A stretch of DNA of 64,000 nucleotides from assembly GCA_900757185.1 (NCBI GenBank), contig CAAEMX010000021.1, positions 11,614 to 75,613 of the forward strand, given 5' to 3'. Source of the DNA: an uncultured Collinsella sp. GTDB taxonomy: Bacteria > Actinomycetota > Coriobacteriia > Coriobacteriales > Coriobacteriaceae. The translations under genes and the position numbers were made by a program. Under the pieces are notes generated by a model that ran no database searches, had not been told where the DNA came from, and saw nothing but the letters and a program-made list of their open reading frames with translations. Shown here piece by piece: positions 16,701 through 25,322 of this stretch. Every line of letters begins with the position of its first letter. The first letter of the stretch is position 1.

Positions 16701-18938
16701 CTATTCGCTGTAACGGGTGGCGATGGCAGCTTGTACCATGCCGGCGCTCATGAGGTACGTCACCAGGAAGTAGCCGCCGTAGGCTGCCAGGAATATCGCA
16801 CAGGTGAGGCCCACCGTGCCGCCGATGCTCATATCTCCGAACGTGCTCACCATCTCGATGATCACCTTAAGTGCCACAAAGGAGTGCGCCAGGCCCACTG
16901 CCAGCGGGAACAGGAAGAATACCGCTTGCTGCGCCATCACCGAATGCCGGATCTGACGGTCGTCACAGCCGATCTGCGCCAGCACGCGATAGCTGCGGCT
17001 GCCGTCGGCCACGTTGGAGAGCTGCTGGATCGATAGAATCGCCGCGCATGCAACGACCAATACAAAGCCAATGTAGATGGCCAGATAGCTAATCATGCCG
17101 TTCATCTGCGCTGCTTGCGTGTACATCTCGGAACGCGTGATGAAGACTCCCCACGACCCCGGCTCCTTGCCGTCAACGAGCAGATTGTCGAGCAAGGTGT
17201 ATTTAATGCTCTCGTCTGCCTTGGTCACATCCATCCCCTGTTTGTAGTTAACGAGCAGGCTACTGGCATACGGCTGCAGATTAAGTTGGGACAACAGCTC
17301 GTCGGCAACGACGACGGTACCCGGATTACTGCCCATCGCCGAGTTGGCGATGGCCGCCGTGTCCTTGTCCGACTTATCGGTTGCGGGCTTGAGCTCATGC
17401 CCACCCAAGGTGAGCGTATGGCCGCCGGCCATGTATTTGGTGTACAGGTCGCCCAGCTCACCGCCCATATCACACGTAAGCACGTACTGGTCGCGGCCAA
17501 TGCTCACCGGCTCCTCGCCCATCATCTGGCGCAGCTTGTTGTACTGGCTCGCCGGCGTCACAAACAGGCCCATATCATCGGCATTGCTACCCTCGAGCAC
17601 CTTGGGGAGCTTTTCGCCCATGGCCTTGCACATCTCGCCTGCAGCTACCGAAGGATTGGAGCCGCCAAGCGGGTAGCTCAGATACGAGTCGATCTGCACA
17701 TGCTCACCGGCAACATCGGCGATATTGACCTTCTTTCCGGTCTCGTCGTTGTTGTCCGCCGACTTGCCCTTACTACTTTCTGTAACGTTATCGGGATCGA
17801 TACGATCGCCGTGCCATGCAGCGTACAAATCGACCGTTGCATCGGCCAGCACCATGCGATCGGCCTCGGACGGATTGACATACTCCTTGTAGTAGTCGAG
17901 CCTATCGGGCGTGTAATAGACATACGTCTGAGACACGTCAACAGGGTTATAGCGCTCCAGGTTTTCGTTCATCACGTTGGCGATCGACATACCGCACGTC
18001 ACCGAGGTGATGGCCAAAAACAGAATCATCGCGATGACGCCCATCGAAAAGCACACCGTGTTGACCTTGGCCGCAAGCTGGCGCACAGTAAACATGTTGA
18101 GGCCGCGCCAATACACGCCGCGCAAGCTCTGCAGCAGCTTGATGAGCATGCCCGAGAGTCCCCAGAACAGGGCAAAGGTGCCCACCGTAACCATAGCGGT
18201 CGTAATGCCAAACTGGCTCATGGCCCCATCCAGCTTGTCGCCCGTCTCGGTTAGCGGGAACCCATCACGCAGCAGACGGTAATAGGCCACGCCCACAAGT
18301 AGCACGCCCACGGTAAAGATGGCAATCGCGATCCAGGGGTTGCGTGTCTTGATGCTCTCGTTGCGACGCTCGGCACCCATAAGCTCGATGAGTTTGGTAC
18401 GACGCACGGCGCGCAGGTTCAGCAGTAGCGTAAGCACAAACATTACGAGCATGCAGGCAAGGGTCAGGTTGAACGCATGCACCGAGAAAAAGAAGTGAAA
18501 ATCGGCGATCTGCGTCTTAAAGAGCGAAGCCGTAAAGAACGTCATGAGCTGGGAGAGCCCCACGCCCAGCACAATGCCGGCGACAAAGGCGCCGACCGAA
18601 ACGATCACGGTCTCGAGCGCCATGATCGTGGCGACGCGCCCGCGCCCCATGCCAAGCACCTGGTACAGGCCAAACTCCTTCTTACGGCGTTTCATGATGA
18701 AGTTATTGGCATACACCATCAAAAAGGCCATGACGCCAGCCAAAAAGTACGTCAGGTAACCGAGCATGGTGCCCATGAGCTCGGACAGTCCCTCTTCCTC
18801 GATGCCGGCAATGTCGACCTGCATCGAGACGGTGTTGAAGGCATAGAAGACCGTGACGCCCAGGGTGAGCGTCAGCAAGTAGACGAGGTAATCGCGGCCG
18901 GCGCGGCGGACGTTACCCCAGGCGAGTTTACAGAGCAT
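16701..18938 (-). CDS. ABC transporter permease, Bce/FtsX type
   Basis: This 745-residue permease has an N-terminal FtsX-like membrane block, a further membrane cluster, a large extracellular domain (about residues 310-600) and a C-terminal FtsX block. This layout is typical of BceB/YxdM/VraG proteins, which detach or sense peptide antibiotics. It overlaps the ATPase gene by 11 nt, so the two form one operon. The start is ATG at 18938, because GAGGG precedes it; GTG at 18950 is an alternative. No two-component system, the usual partner, is adjacent. Confidence 0.87.
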   Translation of the reverse strand: MLCKLAWGNVRRAGRDYLVYLLTLTLGVTVFYAFNTVSMQVDIAGIEEEGLSELMGTMLGYLTYFLAGVMAFLMVYANNFIMKRRKKEFGLYQVLGMGRGRVATIMALETVIVSVGAFVAGIVLGVGLSQLMTFFTASLFKTQIADFHFFFSVHAFNLTLACMLVMFVLTLLLNLRAVRRTKLIELMGAERRNESIKTRNPWIAIAIFTVGVLLVGVAYYRLLRDGFPLTETGDKLDGAMSQFGITTAMVTVGTFALFWGLSGMLIKLLQSLRGVYWRGLNMFTVRQLAAKVNTVCFSMGVIAMILFLAITSVTCGMSIANVMNENLERYNPVDVSQTYVYYTPDRLDYYKEYVNPSEADRMVLADATVDLYAAWHGDRIDPDNVTESSKGKSADNNDETGKKVNIADVAGEHVQIDSYLSYPLGGSNPSVAAGEMCKAMGEKLPKVLEGSNADDMGLFVTPASQYNKLRQMMGEEPVSIGRDQYVLTCDMGGELGDLYTKYMAGGHTLTLGGHELKPATDKSDKDTAAIANSAMGSNPGTVVVADELLSQLNLQPYASSLLVNYKQGMDVTKADESIKYTLLDNLLVDGKEPGSWGVFITRSEMYTQAAQMNGMISYLAIYIGFVLVVACAAILSIQQLSNVADGSRSYRVLAQIGCDDRQIRHSVMAQQAVFFLFPLAVGLAHSFVALKVIIEMVSTFGDMSIGGTVGLTCAIFLAAYGGYFLVTYLMSAGMVQAAIATRYSE

Positions 18939-19713
18939 CGGAGCCCTCACCGCCCATCATGGCAACGACCTCCATAATGCGGTCGAAGAACTCTCGGCGG
19001 TCGGTGTCGCCGCGGCGCAGCTCGGTGAAGATCTTGCCGTCGCGAATAAACAGCACACGGCTCGTGTAGCTGGCGGCAAAGCTGTCGTGCGTGACCATGA
19101 GCACGGTGGCGCGCAGGCGGCGATTGAGGGCCTCCAGGCTCTCGAGCAGCAGGCGGGCGCTCTTGGAATCGAGGGCGCCGGTGGGCTCGTCGGCCATGAT
19201 CATGGTGGGGTCGGTGACGAGCGCGCGAGCCGCGGCAACGCGCTGCTGCTGACCGCCGGACATCTGGTAGGGATACTTGTCGAGCACCTGACTGATGGAC
19301 AGGCGCGCTGCCACATCCTGCACGCGGGTCGAGATCTCTGCCGAGTTTGTGCGGGCGATGGTGAGCGGCAGGGCGATGTTCTCGCGTGCCGTGAGCGTAT
19401 CGAGCAGGTTGGAGTCCTGGAAGATAAAGCCCAGCTCCTCGCGGCGGAACTGCGAAAGCTTAGCCTGCTTCATGCGCGTCACGTCCTGCCCGTTGATGCG
19501 GATGGTGCCGCTCGTGGCGCTATCGATGGTCGACACGCAGTTGAGCAACGTCGACTTGCCCGAGCCCGAGGCGCCCATGATGCCAACGAATTCGCCGCGG
19601 TTGACGGTAAAGCTGACATCGTTGAGCGCGCGGGTCACGTTGCCCAGCGCTCCATATACCTTTTCGAGATGCGCGACCTCCAGTACCGGGGTCGCCATGT
19701 GCGTGGTTTGCAT
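18928..19713 (-). CDS. ABC transporter ATP-binding protein, Bce/LolD type
   Basis: This 261-residue ATPase powers the adjacent permease. Walker A is GASGSGKST (47-55), followed later by the signature MSGGQQQRVAAARAL and Walker B MIMADEPTGALD, which is typical of the MacB/LolD/BceA group. AAAGGA lies upstream of the ATG. The coupling with an FtsX-type permease with a big extracellular loop makes antimicrobial-peptide resistance likely. Confidence 0.93.
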   Translation of the reverse strand: MQTTHMATPVLEVAHLEKVYGALGNVTRALNDVSFTVNRGEFVGIMGASGSGKSTLLNCVSTIDSATSGTIRINGQDVTRMKQAKLSQFRREELGFIFQDSNLLDTLTARENIALPLTIARTNSAEISTRVQDVAARLSISQVLDKYPYQMSGGQQQRVAAARALVTDPTMIMADEPTGALDSKSARLLLESLEALNRRLRATVLMVTHDSFAASYTSRVLFIRDGKIFTELRRGDTDRREFFDRIMEVVAMMGGEGSDAL

Positions 19714-19861
19714 ACCGAGTCCTTTCTTGCGATTAGTCTACGGCATCTATAGTCGCAAGAAGACGAGTCGGCTACCATCGATATGGCTTACGCTTGCCTT
19801 ACCGTTGTGTAAGGTACGGGTAGCTAGCCCACCACGTGTTGATGTTGAGAGAGGACTCCTG

Positions 19862-20836
19862 TTGAAGACTGTTCATGTTGCCGCTGGGATCATTCGCAAG
19901 GAAGGATCTGACGAGCTGCTTGCCGTGCAGCGCGGCTACGGCAACATGCAGGGACTCTGGGAGTTCCCGGGCGGCAAGCTCATGCGCGGCGAGACGCCCG
20001 AAGACGCCGTGCGCCGCGAGCTTATGGAAGAGCTACAGGTAAAAGTCACCAACCTGCGTGATTTCTACACCGTTGAGTATGACTACCCCGATTTTCATCT
20101 CTCCATGGAGTGCTACTACTGCTCGCTCGCCGATGAATCCGATGAGCCTCGGAAGCACGACCGCCAGCTCGATATCCGCTGGATTCCACGCACCTCGCTT
20201 GCCACCGTTGAGTGGATGCCCGCCGACAAGGGGCTCATTGATGCCCTGATTGAGCTGAAGGAAGACCGGCTTGAGGCAAGCGCCGCCGATGACGCCGCGC
20301 CCAACACAGCCGCCAAACCCAGGCGCAAAACCAAGCGCCGCAGCAAAAAGCGTCCCAAGCCCGGCCTGCTGGACGGCATCGACACCTCGGACCTTTCCGC
20401 CGACGAGCGAGAGCTCGTACGCCGTCGCGCCGCCATCAAAAAGTCTATGAAGGGCAACAAGCGCGCCAACACCAAGCCCGAGCTGCTCGTTCGCCAGCGC
20501 CTGCGCGCCGCAGGCCTTACGGGCTATCGCTTGGAATGGAAGGTACCCGGAAAACCCGACATCGCCTTTCCCGGGCGCAAGATCGCCATCTTCGTCAACG
20601 GTTGCTTTTGGCATCGCTGCCCTAAGTGCAATCCGAGCCAGCCAAAACGCAATGTTGAGTTTTGGGAGGCAAAGTTCCGTCGCAACGTCGAGCGCGACCG
20701 CGCTGCCGTGGCAGCACTCACTCAAATGGGCTGGACGTCCATAACCATCTGGGAATGCGATCTCAAAAAAGACCGCATCGACGCCACGATGGAAAAGGTC
20801 ATCGAGCAGGTGCGCGCCGCAGAGCCGCAGCGCTAG
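19862..20836 (+). CDS. NUDIX hydrolase fused to a Vsr-type endonuclease
   Basis: A single 324-codon frame joins two DNA-integrity domains. Residues 1-135 are a MutT-like NUDIX domain with the full box at 38-60 (GGKLMRGE, then REL-EEL), which would sanitise oxidised nucleotides. Residues about 193-305 are a very-short-patch repair nuclease: KPDIAFPGRK with the catalytic Asp233, NGCFWHRCPKC (246-256) and WECDL (298-301 region). The linker (140-190) is rich in Lys, Arg and Pro. The start is TTG, chosen because GAGAGGA lies 7 nt upstream and KTVHVAAGIIR is the normal NUDIX N-terminus. No cytosine methyltransferase partner is nearby. Such a fusion is unusual to my knowledge. Confidence 0.85.
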   Translation: MKTVHVAAGIIRKEGSDELLAVQRGYGNMQGLWEFPGGKLMRGETPEDAVRRELMEELQVKVTNLRDFYTVEYDYPDFHLSMECYYCSLADESDEPRKHDRQLDIRWIPRTSLATVEWMPADKGLIDALIELKEDRLEASAADDAAPNTAAKPRRKTKRRSKKRPKPGLLDGIDTSDLSADERELVRRRAAIKKSMKGNKRANTKPELLVRQRLRAAGLTGYRLEWKVPGKPDIAFPGRKIAIFVNGCFWHRCPKCNPSQPKRNVEFWEAKFRRNVERDRAAVAALTQMGWTSITIWECDLKKDRIDATMEKVIEQVRAAEPQR

Positions 20837-21090
20837 GAACGAGCCGTCCACACACCCCACACAGGCGAGCCACATCCACGTCACAAACCTTAGAAAGCCC
20901 TTAAGCCCAAAACCTTTCAAGAGTGTTACTCGATACCTCTGACCTGCGGTTTCATCGTAACGCCAAACCTCATTAAGCCTTTCTTTAGCGCTTCTTTGCG
21001 ACGGCCGCGGCATAATACTGCCAACGCACGGGACCTAGCAGCACACCCCGCGCGCAATCTTTTGGTGGACATCGAGGAGGCCGCATAAGC

Positions 21091-21300
21091 ATGCATTCTT
21101 CCAATGACGCAGCACAGCAGCCATCCCTAACACATGCAGACCTTTTCTCCTTCCCCCCGACACAGAGAAACGGCCTCCCCGACTCCCCCACCACAAAAGC
21201 CAAACGCTCAACCGACCAGAGCCACAACTTGCGAGCATCCTTCGATAAGCTCCAAGCATCCCTAGACAAGGCGTTCCCCGAACAGGCAAGAGCAATCTAA
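21091..21300 (+). CDS. Small hypothetical protein (69 aa)
   Basis: It has an AGGAGG site (21075-21080), a little far (10 nt) from the ATG. The product is hydrophilic and lacks Cys or membrane segments (ending SFDKLQASLDKAFPEQARAI, helix-prone). I do not recognise it. It precedes the AraC regulator by 25 nt. Confidence 0.35.
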   Translation: MHSSNDAAQQPSLTHADLFSFPPTQRNGLPDSPTTKAKRSTDQSHNLRASFDKLQASLDKAFPEQARAI

Positions 21301-21325
21301 GCCCATCGCGCTTTATACTGATGCC

Positions 21326-22264
21326 ATGCGAAACATGGATCACATAGAATTGCACCGCGGAGGACGCGAGGAAGCGTTTCCCGAGACCGCCGAAGACTGG
21401 CCCTATATTGCCGAACGCGCAGAATTCGCTCGCTATCCGGGCAATTCCGTCCCCTGGCACTGGCATTCCGAAGTCGAGCTTTTCTACATGGAGCAGGGAG
21501 CGATTGACTATCGAACGCGCGCGGCTCATGAACACGTGCGCTTTGAGGAAGGGTCCGCCGGCTTTATCAACGGCGGCGTTTTGCACAGCACGCTGCAATC
21601 ACCCAATTCGGCACCAGCCATTCAAATGTTGCATATCTTTCAGCCGTCGATGCTCGGCGATCCCGCGGGACGCCTTCAAAAGCGCCATATCAATCCTTTG
21701 CTGCAATGTCGAGGCGTCGATGTGCTCAAATGGTCGCCCACCAACCCCGACGATATGCCCTTTATCGATTTGCTAAAGAGTTCCTTTAGCCACGACCTTC
21801 AACGGCCGCAGAATGAGATGGCGCTTCGAAATAACTTGTCAGAGCTCTGGATTCAGATTTACGCCAAGGCCGAACCGCTCTTTTCCTCCGACGGCGCCTC
21901 TTGGATGACCAGCCGCGACGTACAGTTCAAGGCAATCCTGGACTTTATCCGCGCAAACTATGCAGCCGCTATAGATGTGCCCCAGATGGCATCTGCAGCC
22001 GGCGTAAGCGAAAGAGAGTGTTACCGCATTATCGAAACTTGTGCAGGAACGACCCCGGCGGCATATCTACGCGCATACCGCATAAACCGTGCTTGCGAAC
22101 TTTTGGCACACACCACGCGAACGGTACAGACAGTCGCGCGCCAATGCGGCTTTGCGACAGCAAGCCATCTTGGCCAGGTATTTAAAGAACAAATGGGATG
22201 CACTCCTTCGAGCTATCGAGCAGCGAGGCAGAATCTCGATAGTACCAGGCAGAAATCCCGCTAG
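21326..22264 (+). CDS. AraC-family transcriptional regulator
   Basis: This 312-residue protein has an N-terminal cupin-like sensor (WHWHSEVELFYMEQG, with its His-rich strand at about residues 42-56). It also has a C-terminal double HTH (about 205-300), including ASAAGVSERECYRI and VARQCGFATASHLGQVFKEQ. It probably activates a sugar gene set; the target may be the HAD phosphatase 57 nt downstream. No ribosome site is visible, but TATACT (21314-21319) ends 6 nt before the ATG, so the transcript may be leaderless. Confidence 0.88.
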   Translation: MRNMDHIELHRGGREEAFPETAEDWPYIAERAEFARYPGNSVPWHWHSEVELFYMEQGAIDYRTRAAHEHVRFEEGSAGFINGGVLHSTLQSPNSAPAIQMLHIFQPSMLGDPAGRLQKRHINPLLQCRGVDVLKWSPTNPDDMPFIDLLKSSFSHDLQRPQNEMALRNNLSELWIQIYAKAEPLFSSDGASWMTSRDVQFKAILDFIRANYAAAIDVPQMASAAGVSERECYRIIETCAGTTPAAYLRAYRINRACELLAHTTRTVQTVARQCGFATASHLGQVFKEQMGCTPSSYRAARQNLDSTRQKSR

Positions 22265-22320
22265 CCCTTCTTCTGTCACTGCATCAAACTTGCAGGCAAA
22301 CAACAGAGAGGAGCAATCAT

Positions 22321-22944
22321 ATGAAGCACTTTGACCATATCGTATTTGACGTTGATGGGACATTGGCAGATACAGAAGAAAGCGTTCTATCATCGCTTGT
22401 CCAGATTGTCCAAGAAGAGACCGGCAAAACGCTCCCCCGACACGAGCTTGAATTTGCCCTCGGCATACCCGGCAAGGATGCCCTTGAGAAACTTGGAATC
22501 TACTCGCAGGCAACGTTGAATCGCTGGTGCCAAGTTGCTGCCAGTTTTAAAAGCACCATCAGCGTGTTTCCAGGCTTGCTTGAAGTCATCGCAACACTCG
22601 CCAACAACGGCTGCAAACTTGGCATCGTCTCCTCACGTGCGCGCGACGAATACACAAAAGAAATTGCACCCCTTGGTTTCGATAAGTATTTTGAGCACAT
22701 CATCCTTGTCGAAGACACAACCGAACATAAACCCGCACCCGCGCCCATGCTCGAATATCTCCGGCGTACGGGCGCGAATCCTGGCAACGTCGTCTACGTT
22801 GGCGACACCGTCTACGACGAACAATGCGCAACTTCGGCAGGGGTCAGTTTTGCCAGAGCGGCATGGGGATCACACCAAGACATCCCAAACGCCACCTACA
22901 ACCTCAAAACCCCCAACGACCTACTAACCCTAACAACCAAATAA
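22321..22944 (+). CDS. HAD-superfamily hydrolase, phosphoglycolate phosphatase-like
   Basis: This 207-residue phosphatase has motif I FDVDGT (nucleophile Asp10, Asp12), motif II VSSRA, motif III Lys in HKPAPAP and motif IV VGDTVYDE. A helical cap lies between motifs I and II, as in subfamily IA (Gph, PgmB). The substrate is probably a small sugar phosphate but cannot be told from sequence. GAGAGGAG precedes the ATG, and it follows the AraC gene in the same direction. Confidence 0.88.
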   Translation: MKHFDHIVFDVDGTLADTEESVLSSLVQIVQEETGKTLPRHELEFALGIPGKDALEKLGIYSQATLNRWCQVAASFKSTISVFPGLLEVIATLANNGCKLGIVSSRARDEYTKEIAPLGFDKYFEHIILVEDTTEHKPAPAPMLEYLRRTGANPGNVVYVGDTVYDEQCATSAGVSFARAAWGSHQDIPNATYNLKTPNDLLTLTTK

Positions 22945-22966
22945 CCCACGCGTCCCACCCTTTCAG

Positions 22967-23240
22967 CCCCAACACCACAAGGGCGATTGAGCAGAACGGC
23001 TTGGGCGGGTCCCCGTACTTAGTTTCCAAAATCATTCCGCAGCGCGAAGGCTTCTTATTATTTTCCGCCCTAACGCCACAAGGGCGACGACCTCGAGCAG
23101 GTCAACTTGGGAGGGACGAGGGCTTAGTTCCCCAATCTTTCCGCAGGGGGCAAAAAGCCTCGCCGCACGAAGTGCGCAGCGAGGCTTTTTGCATGCCCGA
23201 GGACGATTGAGGAACTAAGTCCTCGTCCCTCCTCGGGATA
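22967..23240. repeat. Tandem hairpin repeat: element E5 and a decayed neighbour
   Basis: Two roughly 100-bp units start with similar CCACAAGGGCGA sequences (22975 and 23075 areas). The second is intact: the basal stem at 23108-23130 pairs with 23210-23231, the apical GCAAAAAGCCTCGC (23149-23162) pairs with GCGAGGCTTTTTGC (23178-23191), and GACGATTGA is at 23201. The first keeps only a left half. The repeat lies between convergent gene ends, where it can act as a terminator. Confidence 0.65.
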
Positions 23241-23266
23241 TGTAGCGAGTCGGAGTACCCTTGCTG

Positions 23267-24124
23267 TTACTCTGCTTTGCCCACAGAGTTGAGGTTGGTC
23301 ATGCGGATCTTAACCAGCTCGGTGATCTCACGCATGCCCTCCTTGGCCGGCTTCTTGGGATCGAAGCAGGCAGGGTTCTCGGCCATGTAGGCCATGAAGC
23401 CCTTGGTGTAGGCCTGACGCAGCTCGGTGGCGTAGTTGACCTTGCAGATGCCGTTCTTCACAGCCTCGGCAACCTGCTCATCGGGCACACCGGAGGTGCC
23501 GTGCAGAACCAGCGGTACGTCGACGGCGTCGCGGATGGCCTTGACCACGGACTGCTCGATGTGCGGATCGCTCGTGTACACGCCGTGGCTGGTACCAACG
23601 CCAATTGCGAGGGAGGTGCAGCCGGTACGCTCGACGAACTCCTTGGCCTCGGCCGGATCGGTGTAGGGGCTCTCGCCCTCAACCGCGGGACCGTCGTCCT
23701 CCTTGCCGCCGACCTTGCCGAGCTCAGCCTCGACGGGCACGCCCATGGCGCGGCCAGCGTCGGCGACGGACTTGGTCAGGGCAATGTTGTCCTCGAAGGA
23801 CTCGTGCGAGCCGTCGATCATGACAGAGGTGTAGCCAGTGCGGAAAGCCTGCATGCAGCGGTCATAGCCATCGCCGTGATCGAGGTGCAGAGCGACGGGC
23901 ACGGAAGCGCGCTCGGCGGCAGCCTTGACCATGCCGTAGAAGTAGTCCAGACCAGCGGTCTTGATGGTGCCCGGGGTGGTCTGCATGATGACGGGGGACT
24001 TGGTCTCCTCGGCAGCGGCCAGAACGGCCATAACAAACTCGAGGTTCTCGACGTTGAACGCGCCGACGGCGTAGTGACCGGCCTGAGCGTCCTTGAGCAT
24101 CTTTTCGGTGGTAACAAGTGCCAT
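23267..24124 (-). CDS. Class II ketose-bisphosphate aldolase (tagatose/fructose type)
   Basis: This 285-residue zinc aldolase has HLDHGD (80-85; catalytic Asp82, zinc His83). Later SHGVY and LHGTSG supply the other zinc histidines, and the product's VNYATELR segment follows. It cleaves tagatose-1,6- or fructose-1,6-bisphosphate to DHAP and glyceraldehyde-3-phosphate. Because LacA, LacB and LacC are encoded about 7-10 kb away and no LacD is present, it is a good candidate for the last tagatose-pathway step (GatY/KbaY-like). Housekeeping glycolysis is the alternative. The start is chosen by GAGGAG upstream; an ORF extension of 47 codons is unsupported. It is divergent from a DeoR regulator. Confidence 0.88.
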   Translation of the reverse strand: MALVTTEKMLKDAQAGHYAVGAFNVENLEFVMAVLAAAEETKSPVIMQTTPGTIKTAGLDYFYGMVKAAAERASVPVALHLDHGDGYDRCMQAFRTGYTSVMIDGSHESFEDNIALTKSVADAGRAMGVPVEAELGKVGGKEDDGPAVEGESPYTDPAEAKEFVERTGCTSLAIGVGTSHGVYTSDPHIEQSVVKAIRDAVDVPLVLHGTSGVPDEQVAEAVKNGICKVNYATELRQAYTKGFMAYMAENPACFDPKKPAKEGMREITELVKIRMTNLNSVGKAE

Positions 24125-24304
24125 GAGCGTTTGCTCCTCTCCCTCGCCCGCATCTGGACATCGGGCGTAGTTGTTCACAAGGCGTTTTACCTTGCTTTTT
24201 GCTGCGCTCATTGTATGAAATTCAGCGGGTATGCATGTGCGAGATATTGAGCCCATGCAGGTCAATACAGTCGTTTTTGAAAAGTAAACGGAAGAGGTCG
24301 AACC

Positions 24305-24320
24305 CGAACGCGCGTGTTCG
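24305..24320. promoter_or_regulatory. Inverted repeat in the aldolase/deoR intergenic region
   Basis: CGAACGCGCGTGTTCG is a 5-bp-arm palindrome, similar to CGAACACGTTCG upstream of the Gat PTS (56308-56319). It is a candidate DeoR-family operator. The rest of the 335-bp gap shows no gene. Confidence 0.45.
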
Positions 24321-24459
24321 AAATTGAGTTTTGAGCCTTGATCATCTTTCTTTTATAGAAAAAGTAAGTAATCGAAAGGCGTTTTCTTACTTAAAAAGAA
24401 AATGAACGAAAATAGACTCAACACAATTCCTGCAAATTTCAGACGATGATGGAGCGGAT

Positions 24460-25314
24460 ATGGCCCATGCAACAACCCGAGCTTTCGCCGATGAGCGTCG
24501 TGCCGCCATTATGGAAATGCTCGAACATAACGCCTCGGTGCAGGTAGCAGAAATCGCCCAGACCTTTGGCGTGTCCTCCGTTACCGCCCGCGCCGACCTA
24601 GACGCGCTCGCCGAGTCCGGCAAGCTGCGCCGCACGCATGGCGGCGCTGTGTCGCTCCAGAAGCGCCTGACCGTATCCACCCAGGATCGCCGCATCAACG
24701 TCAATGTCGCCGCCAAGCAGGCCATCGCGCAAAGCGCCATCGAGCTCGTCAATGACGGCGACACGTTGCTCGTCGACTCGGGCACCACGGCGCTCGAGTT
24801 CGTCCGGCTCCTCGACCGGCGCGACGGCATTACCGTCATCACGGCCGACATCACCATCGCCGATTATATCGACGAGAGCATGCCCTCGGTCGATGTCGTC
24901 ATGCTGGGCGGAGCGCTGCGCAAAGGTCATCGCTATCTGTACGGCCCACTTACCATGCAGGCGCTCCAAATGGTCCATGCCGATCTGGCCGTCATGTGCC
25001 CCGGCGCCTTTGTCCCCAGTTGCGGCTTTACGACCGACTTTCCGCAGATGGCCGAGACCAAAGCGGCTATGGTCGGTGCCGCCCGTCAAAGCGTCGCCCT
25101 CATGGACGCCAGCAAGGTTAACGGACGCGGCATGTACCGCTTTGCCGAACTCGCCGACGTCGACTCCATCGTGATGGACCGTGACCCCGATCACGCCGTC
25201 GCCACCTCAATCGCCGAGATCGTCGACAACGCCCGCCCAAATCTCCTCATCGCCGGCGCTTTAACAAAAACCACCACAAAGGTCTCCTTTGTGGTGGTTG
25301 AGCATCAGAAGTGA
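24460..25314 (+). CDS. DeoR-family transcriptional regulator
   Basis: This 284-residue repressor has an N-terminal winged HTH (ERRAAIMEMLEHNASVQVAE, then GVSSVTARADLDALAESGKL) and a C-terminal sugar-phosphate sensor domain (VDSGTTALEFVRLL, later VVMLGGALRKGH). It is divergent from the class II aldolase, which it probably regulates. The final codons (KTTTKVSFVVVEHQK) coincide with a terminator hairpin of the convergent flavoprotein gene, so the true C-terminus is unusually placed. Confidence 0.9.
   Translation: MAHATTRAFADERRAAIMEMLEHNASVQVAEIAQTFGVSSVTARADLDALAESGKLRRTHGGAVSLQKRLTVSTQDRRINVNVAAKQAIAQSAIELVNDGDTLLVDSGTTALEFVRLLDRRDGITVITADITIADYIDESMPSVDVVMLGGALRKGHRYLYGPLTMQALQMVHADLAVMCPGAFVPSCGFTTDFPQMAETKAAMVGAARQSVALMDASKVNGRGMYRFAELADVDSIVMDRDPDHAVATSIAEIVDNARPNLLIAGALTKTTTKVSFVVVEHQK
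25266..25297 (-). terminator. Terminator of the flavodiiron gene, inside the deoR 3' end
   Basis: CCACCACAAAGG (25271-25282) pairs with CCTTTGTGGTGG (25286-25297), followed on the minus strand by TTTTT. It overlaps the last codons of the convergent DeoR gene. Confidence 0.75.
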
Positions 25315-25322
25315 ATGTGTCG

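Noticed and set aside
19295..19861. Upstream extension of the NUDIX-Vsr frame
   Set aside because: It runs antisense through the ABC ATPase gene; the NUDIX domain and a ribosome site begin at 19862.
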